NCBI GenBank assembly: GCA_964434955.1
Contig: CAYSXI010000273.1
Location: 1 to 5,383, forward strand
Direction of reading: 5' to 3'
Source: JANQLU01 sp964434955
Lineage (GTDB): Bacteria > Planctomycetota > Planctomycetia > Pirellulales > Pirellulaceae
Length of the DNA stretch: 5,383 nucleotides
Positions 1-4,993 of this stretch are shown here, in pieces (positions within the stretch are counted from its first letter, which is position 1; each line of letters begins with the position of its first letter). Below the pieces are notes generated by a model, which was not told the origin of the DNA, made no database searches, and saw only the letters and a program-made list of their open reading frames with translations. The translations under genes and the position numbers were made by a program.

Positions 1-459
1 GCGGACACACCTCGGCAATTGTCTGCCGCATTGCGAACGCTACGCCAGACAACCGAAGGACGAGTTTTTTGCGTCTACTCTTCCAACCATCACGATGCAC
101 CTCAAACCAACGCCGATTTTGGTAAAGTGGCCGACAAGCTGGCGGACTTTGCCTATATCACCAGCCCGACCGCCGGCTTCTGGAGCCAGGATTGGTTTCA
201 ACAGTTCGCAGATGGATATCGAAATGCCAAGAAGGCACACGTGATCGTTAATCGGTTGGATGCGATTGAATACGCTCTCGGCAAGGCAAAGCCAGGAGAT
301 TGCGTCTTGATCGCGGGGTCAGGAGAAAAACCAATTGCCGTCGTTGGCGATGAACAACTTTCGGTAACCGACTCGGACGTTTGCCGCAGCTGGATTTACG
401 AACGTCCGGTCCGTGCTCCCGGCCGTGACTCGATCTACCGAATTGACGACTATCGATAG
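1..459 (+). CDS. MurE-like Mur ligase, C-terminal fragment (5' end outside window)
   Basis: The reading frame is open from base 1 and ends at TAG 457-459, giving 152 codons of a longer protein. The TTG at 19 is internal, because the residues before it (DTPRQL) match the HTPDxL element that opens the Mur ligase C-terminal domain in MurE. The rest follows the MurE pattern: an ALRxLR helix, TEGR leading into the first beta strand, ADKLADFAYITS, then AIEYALGKAKPGDCVLIAGSGEK and a VVGDE strand. MurE adds the third amino acid (m-DAP or Lys) to UDP-MurNAc-dipeptide in the cytoplasm. Two family signatures are absent: the GxGGxRD loop is replaced by YSSNHHDA, and the DNPR amino-acid recognition motif by SPTAGFWS. 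It may therefore be a paralogue with altered substrate or no ligase activity. The ATP-binding and central domains lie outside the window, so catalytic competence cannot be judged. Confidence 0.8.
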   Translation, partial: ADTPRQLSAALRTLRQTTEGRVFCVYSSNHHDAPQTNADFGKVADKLADFAYITSPTAGFWSQDWFQQFADGYRNAKKAHVIVNRLDAIEYALGKAKPGDCVLIAGSGEKPIAVVGDEQLSVTDSDVCRSWIYERPVRAPGRDSIYRIDDYR

Positions 460-493
460 AACTTTTTTCAGTCGCCCTTTTTGAAAAAGAATA

Positions 494-560
494 GCGGGTG
501 AGGGCTGTGCCATTGGGAAACACAAACCCTCCCGGTCGAATACCTCTTCCCGACACCCGC
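494..560 (-). terminator. Candidate intrinsic terminator for the PEP-CTERM gene
   Basis: Read on the - strand, GCGGGTG (560-554) can pair with CACCCGC (500-494), enclosing a second weaker stem (AGGG..TGTG at 530-521 with CACA..CCCT at 509-501). The closing arm is followed by TATTCTTTTT (493-484). Stem plus T-run, placed downstream of the gene ending at 619, suits a terminator. The outer loop is long and the inner stem is interrupted, so this is weaker than the canonical example at 3500-3529. The AT-rich CTTTTTGAAAAAG at 477-489 lies just beyond and could help terminate the convergent + strand transcript. Confidence 0.4.
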
Positions 561-561
561 A

Positions 562-599
562 CCCCAAGAGTCATTGAAGGGGGGAATCAATGATTGGGG
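562..599. repeat. Inverted repeat, 13 bp with a 3-nt bulge, in convergent intergenic region
   Basis: CCCCAA (562-567), GAG bulge (568-570) and TCATTGA (571-577) are complementary to TCAATGA (587-593) and TTGGGG (594-599) around a 9-nt G-rich loop. It starts 19 nt past the stop of the PEP-CTERM gene. No T-run follows on either strand, so it is more likely an mRNA 3'-end stabilising structure or part of a compound terminator than a stand-alone terminator. An alternative pairing exists between GAGTC (568-572) and GACTC (600-604). Confidence 0.5.
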
Positions 600-618
600 G
601 ACTCACGAAAAAGATCCT

Positions 619-1323
619 TCACTTCTTTTGCAGCTTTCGACGGCGAGCCCAAGCCAATCCGAACAGAAGCGTCGAGGCCAGCGCCAAGGTGGCACTTGGC
701 TCAGGGACCGCCGAAACGGACGAGATCTGGACGTTCATTCCTATTTTGTCAACAAAAGCGACCTCTCCATCGTCAGCCGAAGCAAGCACTTGCGTATCAA
801 TCACCAGGCGAATCTTCTCGGCTTCTGGAAAAGCCAATTCGAATGATTGATCCCAATTGCCTTGCCCGCTTCCCGATTGAGAGAAGGTTGATTGTGCATC
901 GAAGACCTGATCACCAATTTCCACGAACGCACTGGTGTGAACGATTGCGTCGGTGTCATCACCAAACAAAAAGAATGAACCGAACTCCTGCAGCTTGATT
1001 GAATTGATCTTCGTTCCTTGCTCGGCGACGATGGTCATCTCCATCAAACCCTGCTTGAATTCCACGCCGTTGTTGGCACTCGCATTGAATCCGAGCGCCG
1101 GCATTGAAATCGAATCCGAATTCGCTTCCGGTTGACCGAACAGCTCGCCGGATGAATTGGACATCTCCATAATTTCGACGAAATCAACCGTGTATCCCTC
1201 GACATCGTCGTAGTGGATGATGTCGGCTTTCGCCTGTTTTCCGGCCATGCAACTGGCCAGCAAAACGACAACCAAATGGGCTGCCGAAACATAAAACATT
1301 TTCTTTTGAAAACACTTTGACAT
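619..1323 (-). CDS. Secreted PEP-CTERM sorting-domain protein, 234 aa
   Basis: The C-terminus carries a PEP-CTERM sorting signal: VPEP at about residues 206-209, a hydrophobic helix (about 210-226) and a basic tail with RRRK. In this class the tail targets the protein for processing by an exosortase at the membrane and surface delivery. The N-terminus (residues 1-33) is a signal peptide: basic start, hydrophobic VVVLL core, cleavage possible at AKA/D. An LASC sequence at 22-25 also fits a lipobox, so lipoprotein processing is an alternative. The mature part is acidic, rich in Ser, Asn and Phe and looks beta-rich; I recognise no catalytic motif, and an extracellular structural or adhesive role is only a guess. 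I chose ATG at 1323 because GAGAGAG lies 6 nt upstream and the signal peptide begins there. The frame is open to 1404, but that extension lacks a good start and crosses GC-rich palindromes. The zinc-ribbon gene upstream on the same strand is 103 nt away. Confidence 0.88.
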   Translation of the reverse strand: MSKCFQKKMFYVSAAHLVVVLLASCMAGKQAKADIIHYDDVEGYTVDFVEIMEMSNSSGELFGQPEANSDSISMPALGFNASANNGVEFKQGLMEMTIVAEQGTKINSIKLQEFGSFFLFGDDTDAIVHTSAFVEIGDQVFDAQSTFSQSGSGQGNWDQSFELAFPEAEKIRLVIDTQVLASADDGEVAFVDKIGMNVQISSVSAVPEPSATLALASTLLFGLAWARRRKLQKK

Positions 1324-1356
1324 TGGAAACTCTCTCGTTGAACTCAAGTTGTATTT

Positions 1357-1390
1357 CCGGGGGTATGGTGATTCGCGAGGGGTACCCCGG
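1357..1390. repeat. GC-rich inverted repeat and palindrome upstream of the PEP-CTERM gene
   Basis: CCGGGG-G-TA (1357-1365) pairs with TACCCCGG (1383-1390), 8 bp with one bulged G. GGGGTACCCC (1379-1388) is itself a perfect 10-bp palindrome, so two mutually exclusive foldings are possible. They lie 34-67 nt before the chosen start codon of the PEP-CTERM gene, between it and the zinc-ribbon gene. This could be an operator, a 5'-leader hairpin or a weak attenuating structure. No T-run follows on the - strand, which argues against a terminator. Confidence 0.4.
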
Positions 1391-1426
1391 GCCTGCAGAA
1401 CCAAGGCTTGCCGCGCGAATTCTCGA

Positions 1427-1723
1427 CTAGATAAAACTGATTAAGGTGAACAGAACCGGCAGAGTGATGACGGCCAGTCCACAGAAAACGAGCGTTGCGA
1501 TACCACCGGATTTTGGATACCGAAAACGGTGGTCGCAAACGCCGCAGCGATAATAGAAATACATCAACCGATCCATCGATGATTTCTTTTGCTGCCGTCG
1601 ACTCAAAAGTATTTGAAAGTTTTGGTGACAGCATGGACAACGCAGCCCATCCGGCACCGTCTCGTCGCTTTCGTGGACAAATCGAAATCGCTGATTCCGT
1701 TTTCCTGAATCCTGTTTAGACAT
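1427..1723 (-). CDS. Small zinc-ribbon protein with C-terminal membrane helix, 98 aa
   Basis: Four cysteines in two knuckles suggest a zinc ribbon: RCPCC (C29, C31, C32) and YRCGVCDHRF (C60, C63), spaced as in small proteins where CPxC and YRCxxCxxRF strands hold one zinc ion. Residues about 75-97 are hydrophobic and form a single membrane helix ending one residue before the C-terminus, so the ribbon would be anchored by its C-terminus, probably facing the cytoplasm. The N-terminal 28 residues are polar and likely flexible. The start at ATG 1723 is supported by a strong Shine-Dalgarno region (GAGGAGAG at 1740-1733). Function is unknown; a ribbon of this type could bind nucleic acid or a protein. 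It is probably the first gene of a short transcript running into the PEP-CTERM gene. Confidence that it is a real gene is good; no role can be assigned. Confidence 0.75.
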   Translation of the reverse strand: MSKQDSGKRNQRFRFVHESDETVPDGLRCPCCHQNFQILLSRRQQKKSSMDRLMYFYYRCGVCDHRFRYPKSGGIATLVFCGLAVITLPVLFTLISFI

Positions 1724-1753
1724 CGCAAGCCTCTCTCCTCGATTCCCGTTGAT

Positions 1754-1770
1754 CCTTTGCTGAGCAAAGG
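1754..1770 (-). repeat. Perfect short hairpin in the leader of the zinc-ribbon gene
   Basis: CCTTTGC (1754-1760) and GCAAAGG (1764-1770) form a perfect 7-bp stem with a 3-nt loop. It ends 13 nt upstream of the Shine-Dalgarno region of the gene starting at 1723. It could be a protein-binding palindrome or a leader RNA hairpin that affects translation or mRNA stability. No T-run follows it. Confidence 0.5.
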
Positions 1771-2040
1771 CAATTCGAAAGGCGTTCCGTAACCGCGTTT
1801 AATTTCCCAGTTGGAGAATGAAAATGCATAAGGAATACAAACTGGAACCCGGAAAACGTTTGCCGATTCCCCATGCGATTTCGCCGACGACGTGACCGTC
1901 TTTGCCTGGTTGTTGCTCTCGTCTGCCCAACAGCCTTCTGTTCGTCGCGCTTGCCATCCCCGCCACTGATCTTGATTGTTTTCGGTTTTTAGATCCGCCG
2001 CACGGATTAGACAGACCGGGAATCAGGCGCACAACGAAAA

Positions 2041-2052
2041 CCTACCGGTAGG
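2041..2052. repeat. Perfect 12-bp palindrome CCTACCGGTAGG
   Basis: A perfect dyad downstream of dinB and upstream of the zinc-ribbon gene. Read on the - strand it is followed by TTTT (2040-2037), so it could act as a weak terminator for dinB with a CCTA/TAGG stem and a CCGG loop, but a 4-bp stem is short. As DNA it is a plausible dimeric regulator site. I do not recognise the binding family. Confidence 0.4.
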
Positions 2053-2179
2053 AAACCGGAAAGAATCTTTTACGAAAGACGCTTGCTGACGTGCGTATCG
2101 ACCGAATGGCGATTCGATAAAGTGTTAAGCGAACAGGAAAGAAACAGTGCCCCGAGTGCTGGCAGTGGCGAACGACGGT

Positions 2180-3400
2180 TCACTTGTCCTCGTCGTCGAT
2201 GCGAGGGTCGGGGCGATGCTTGATCTTAAACCGAAGACTCGAAGCCCTGGTCAATGCCGAACTTCCAAATTTGTCTCGAATTTCATCGGTCGCACCGTCA
2301 ACGCGTTTCGATTTTTCTTTCTCCTGTTGATCAAACAACCCTAGTTGAACCGGTCCCGGGATTCGAAGCGAACTGGTAGCAAAGCCGAGTAAGCGCACGC
2401 CCCCCCGTTGATGAAGTTCGGTCTCGTTCGCTTCCACGACAGAATTCAACAAACCGATTGCTTCACGCCCCCACCGTTCGCTCGAATTCGAAGGTTCGCG
2501 AATCGAGTTCGATCGCGTGATTGTCTTGAAGTCAGAAAAGCGAATTTTGACGGTTGCCGTCTTTCCGACGATTTCGTAACGACGCATTCGGCGAGCAACC
2601 TGATCCGAAAGCTCGAGGATCCATGCCCGGAGCGCGTCCCCGGACTCGATATCGGTTGCAAAAGTTGATTCGTGCGAAATGGACTTTGCGTTCCGATCCG
2701 ATACAACTCGACGTTTATCCAGGCCCCGGCAAAGCCTCCAAAAATGGTCCGCGTTCACACCAAACTTTGATTGAAGGATTTTCAATGGCAATTGACGGAT
2801 TTGCCCGACGGTCGTGACGCCCATGCTTTCAAAACGCTTTTGCGTGACCTTACCCACGCCCCAAAGCCGTTTAATGGGTAGGGGATCCAGAAATCCGTTG
2901 ACATTTTCCCGATCGACAATCGTAAGCCCATCGGGCTTATCAAGATCGCTGGCAACCTTGGCCAAAAACTTGTTGGGGGCAACGCCCGCGGACGCAATCA
3001 ATCCCGTTTCTTCAAGGATCGTCGTTTTGATTTGTTTCGCGATCGATTCGGGGTCGCCGAACAAGCCTGTCGACCCAGACACATCCAAAAAAGCCTCGTC
3101 CAGGGAAATGGGTTCAATCAACGAGGTAAAGCGATTGAAAATCTCGCGAATCTGTTTTGAAACCGCCGCGTAATGCTCCATCCTCGGTCGAATGAAAATC
3201 GCCTGCGGACAAAGACGAATTGCTTGCGCCGCCGGCATCGCACTATGCAGTCCAAACTTTCGAGCTTCATAACTGGCCGCGGATATCACGCCGCGGCCCT
3301 TCGGCGAACCCCCGACCACGACCGGCTTACCCCGCAATTCCGGTTGATCACGAATTTCGATCGATGCGTAAAACGCATCCATGTCGATATGGAGAATCAT
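2180..3400 (-). CDS. dinB: DNA polymerase IV (Y-family translesion polymerase DinB), 406 aa
   Basis: Pol IV is a low-fidelity polymerase that extends past damaged bases and misaligned ends. The palm opens with MILHIDMDAFYASIE: D6 is the first metal ligand and Y11 sits at the ribose steric gate. The second acidic pair is in SLDEAFLDV (D101, E102). YEARKFGLHSAMP (about 44-56) is the fingers nucleotide-contact segment. LWGVGKVTQKRFESMGV is the helix-hairpin-helix region of the thumb, and KSISHESTF marks the entry to the little finger. QLGLF at 352-356 is a standard beta-clamp binding motif, followed by a 50-residue tail with the RDKFG..ALTRAS element seen in many DinB proteins. The start at ATG 3400 gives the usual N-terminus; the frame is open to 3580, but that stretch contains the upstream gene's terminator. 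No clear Shine-Dalgarno site is visible. An 11-bp inverted repeat lies 18 nt upstream and may regulate the gene. Confidence 0.96.
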   Translation of the reverse strand: MILHIDMDAFYASIEIRDQPELRGKPVVVGGSPKGRGVISAASYEARKFGLHSAMPAAQAIRLCPQAIFIRPRMEHYAAVSKQIREIFNRFTSLIEPISLDEAFLDVSGSTGLFGDPESIAKQIKTTILEETGLIASAGVAPNKFLAKVASDLDKPDGLTIVDRENVNGFLDPLPIKRLWGVGKVTQKRFESMGVTTVGQIRQLPLKILQSKFGVNADHFWRLCRGLDKRRVVSDRNAKSISHESTFATDIESGDALRAWILELSDQVARRMRRYEIVGKTATVKIRFSDFKTITRSNSIREPSNSSERWGREAIGLLNSVVEANETELHQRGGVRLLGFATSSLRIPGPVQLGLFDQQEKEKSKRVDGATDEIRDKFGSSALTRASSLRFKIKHRPDPRIDDEDK

Positions 3401-3418
3401 TTGACGATTGGCGCGTGT

Positions 3419-3447
3419 TTGACAAAACCTGTTGCGGTTTTGGTCAA
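3419..3447 (-). promoter_or_regulatory. Imperfect inverted repeat in the dinB control region
   Basis: TTGACAAAACC (3419-3429) and GGTTTTGGTCAA (3436-3447) pair over 11 bp with one bulged base around a 6-nt loop (TGTTGC). On the - strand the outer arm begins TTGACC, which resembles a -35 hexamer, with a poor -10 candidate 17 nt later. The repeat ends 18 nt before the dinB start codon and lies after the terminator that closes the upstream gene, so it falls where an operator or promoter is expected. It does not match the E. coli (CTGT-N8-ACAG) or Bacillus (GAAC-N4-GTTC) SOS boxes. Confidence 0.45.
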
Positions 3448-3499
3448 TCCCGAACGTTGGCTCACAATGCAATTGCCAGTATGGTAACCAACCCATGAC

Positions 3500-3529
3500 A
3501 AAAAAGGTCACTCCGAGAGGGAGTGACCT
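3500..3529 (-). terminator. Rho-independent terminator of the selenoprotein gene
   Basis: On the - strand AGGTCACTCC (3529-3520) and GGAGTGACCT (3514-3505) form a perfect 10-bp stem with a 5-nt loop (CTCTC), followed directly by six T (3505-3500, the first shared with the stem end). It begins 47 nt after the stop codon at 3577. This is a textbook intrinsic terminator. It also shows that dinB is transcribed separately and that its start cannot be at the upstream end of its open frame. Confidence 0.93.
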
Positions 3530-3576
3530 GAAAATAATTCGAATTGTCTCGCATCGTGGCTTGAGCCGGAAAAAAA

Positions 3577-4953
3577 TCAACCTCCGTCATTCTTGTCGGA
3601 TTCAAATCCTTTTCCGTTGTTGAACATTTGCTCAAACTCTTCGATTTCCTTTGCGGAAATCTGATTATCGTTGTTCTTGTCCATATGCCCAATAAACAAG
3701 GTAACTTGTCCCTTGGGAAGTTCGTCGGCTGTAATCGTACCGTCCTTGTTTTTATCGTGCTGACGAACATTGGCAAACATCTGGGGCATAAACACTCCCG
3801 GACGCGAACCTCCGAAACGATCCCGGTTGATTTTGATTTTGTATTTCTGAGTCAAAGGAATACAAAATGTCTCGGCGTCATCGCAAGCAGCATACGATAC
3901 AGTGACGACAAACTCCTTTTTCGCATCCTTGAGCTCAACATCAACAAGAAATTGACGTGGATCGACGTCCGCGGCTTCCTTGACTTTCGGGCCGGTTAGT
4001 TTTGACTCGTTTACCGAAAGACATTCGCCGCCATCAATTTGCACCTTGATGGGCGCCATCTTGTTATTCCAATGCACCTTGTAAAGGGGATCCAGGTAGA
4101 AACCCAGGTAGAGCTTGCCTTTCTTTTGCCCCCCCATGACGACGCGCCCCGACATTTCCGCTCGCAATTTGACATAAAAAGGGGCTTCGTCCTTCTTGGC
4201 ACCCATTGGCTCAATTTCGAGGGCAGCCATCCGGCCCGGAATCTGGATCCTGGGAACAACGCCGCTGGCAATGGTCCGTTTCTCGACGACAAAACGCGTC
4301 GGCAAGTCTTCAACTTTGGTGGGCTTATCGACTTTACCAACCAGTGTTTCCAGATCTTGACGCAGGGTATTTGGATCACTCCAAAAACGTTTTCGAATCA
4401 TTTTGCCATCTTTATCGAAAACGTATTCGCCATTCGGGGCGGCCCGCAATGCGGATTTTAGATCGTGCTTCATGTTGTCACAAAGCCAAGGCATTTCGCT
4501 CTTGGATCGGCGCACGATTTCCTCAATGTGCATCAGCCGCTCTTTAACATTGTAAGGAGCGACGAAGTTATTGATCTCTGGATGTTGAACGTTGGAATAA
4601 ACGTAGAAAAACTGGACGTCTTTGTCGCGGTAGTCACGGTACACCGTCTCCAGACCGGAGATATTTCGCAAGAAAGGCGGTCAGGTCAGGCAGCCGAAGA
4701 CAAGTACGGAATACTTGCCCCGCAGTTTGGCCGTCGAAAATGCATTGCCCTTCGAATCGAATACCTCGACTTCTTTGAGGACCGTATCCAGCTTGGGATC
4801 GGTTGCCAGGTGCCGGCGATTGTACATCTCAATGAACTCGACCGGCTCGCGATCCTGTTTGTTCTTCCCGGATTTGCCTCCCTGGCCAATTGCCGGAACG
4901 GCAAACAGCACCCCAACACAGACGGCAATTGTTGCAACGAGTTTGGTTTTCAT
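3577..4953 (-). CDS. Secreted deiodinase/thioredoxin-like selenoprotein with EF-hands, 458 aa, in-frame UGA read as Sec
   Basis: Two - strand frames separated only by TGA 4683-4681 read as one protein. Domains: signal peptide 1-23 (hydrophobic core VATIAVCVGVLFAV, cleavage near AIG/Q); thioredoxin-like deiodinase-type domain about 55-206; DsbD-alpha-like beta domain about 230-380; two EF-hand loops, 400-411 (DKNKDGTITADE) and 425-436 (DKNNDNQISAKE), with the standard Ca ligands. The TGA is codon 91 in F-G-C88-L-T-U91-P-P-F, aligning with the deiodinase site F-G-S-C-T-U-P-P-F and forming a CxxU redox pair. Downstream family features continue across the TGA: FYVYSNVQHPE, PWLCDN and PNGEYVFDKDGKMIRK. 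C357 and C364 in YAACDDAETFC resemble the Cys pair of the DsbD N-terminal domain. Start ATG 4953 has GGGAGA just upstream, better than the in-frame ATG at 4971. The final stop is also TGA. Likely an exported thiol/selenol oxidoreductase; real substrate unknown, and deiodination should not be assumed. A nonsense mutation in a Cys homologue is the alternative, made less likely by the SECIS-like hairpin. Confidence 0.85.
4647..4661 (-). promoter_or_regulatory. Bacterial SECIS stem-loop candidate
   Basis: In the mRNA, UCUCC (4661-4657) pairs with GGAGA (4651-4647) around the loop GGUCU (4656-4652). The loop starts 24 nt after the UGA. Bacterial SECIS elements lie inside the coding sequence just downstream of the UGA and present a small loop with an exposed GU that SelB binds; in E. 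coli fdhF the loop also contains GGUCU. The stem is 5 bp with an A-C mismatch below it. ACCG at 4681-4678 and CGGU at 4646-4643 could close a longer structure. The hairpin also encodes conserved protein sequence, so chance cannot be excluded from folding alone. Confidence 0.75.
4681..4683 (-). other. In-frame UGA, predicted selenocysteine codon (Sec91)
   Basis: TGA on the - strand sits between codons for Leu-Thr and Pro-Pro-Phe, exactly where deiodinase-type domains carry Sec or Cys. Both flanking frames continue the same domain without a gap. The alternative downstream initiator is TTG at 4671, which would start inside the fold and lose the active site and signal peptide. Confidence 0.83.
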
Positions 4954-4993
4954 TTCGTCTCCCGTGTCCATCGATATCGAAATGTTCGAAACT

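Larger units (their letters stand above)
1724..2179. other. Long intergenic region without a convincing gene
   Basis: This 456-base stretch lies between the dinB stop and the zinc-ribbon start, both on the - strand. A 77-codon frame on - (GTG at 2032 to 1799) and 23- and 39-codon frames on + (near 1825 and 1873) show no recognisable motif, and I do not call them. The region holds a hairpin at 1754-1770 and a 12-bp palindrome at 2041-2052, listed separately. It should contain the promoter of the zinc-ribbon gene, but I see no -35/-10 pair strong enough to mark, and no clean terminator after dinB. A small RNA or a leader peptide is possible but unsupported. Confidence 0.5.

Noticed and set aside
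1324..1404. N-terminal 27-residue extension of the PEP-CTERM protein
   Set aside because: It would place the signal peptide internally, and the ATG at 1323 has a Shine-Dalgarno match.
1379..1430. Cluster of hexamers resembling a cloning polylinker (GGTACC, CCCGGG-like, CTGCAG, GAATTC)
   Set aside because: Order and spacing do not match a known vector polylinker, and genes continue normally on both sides, so it is coincidence.
1819..1992. Short + strand ORFs of about 23-39 codons, one with a hydrophobic signal-like stretch
   Set aside because: Very short, overlapping in different frames, with no homology that I recognise; the GGAG near 1815 could be chance.
1799..2032. 77-codon - strand ORF with GTG start
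   Set aside because: No recognisable domain, no ribosome binding site and composition like random sequence; adjacent frames are also partly open.
2045..2182. Readthrough of the dinB TGA as a second selenoprotein
   Set aside because: The frame after the stop is open for about 45 codons, but there is no redox motif at the TGA, no SECIS-like loop, and the protein already has a normal DinB C-terminus.
3401..3580. N-terminal 60-residue extension of DNA polymerase IV
   Set aside because: It lies outside the Y-family domain and contains the Rho-independent terminator of the upstream gene; ATG 3400 gives the canonical MILHIDMDAF start.
3577..4671. Separate 364-residue EF-hand protein starting at TTG 4671
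   Set aside because: The start would be a TTG inside the domain core with no signal peptide and no ribosome binding site; the upstream frame supplies both.
4681..4971. Separate 96-residue secreted protein ending at the TGA at 4681
   Set aside because: It stops in the middle of a thioredoxin-like fold, at the catalytic residue, and the missing remainder continues in the same frame right after the TGA.
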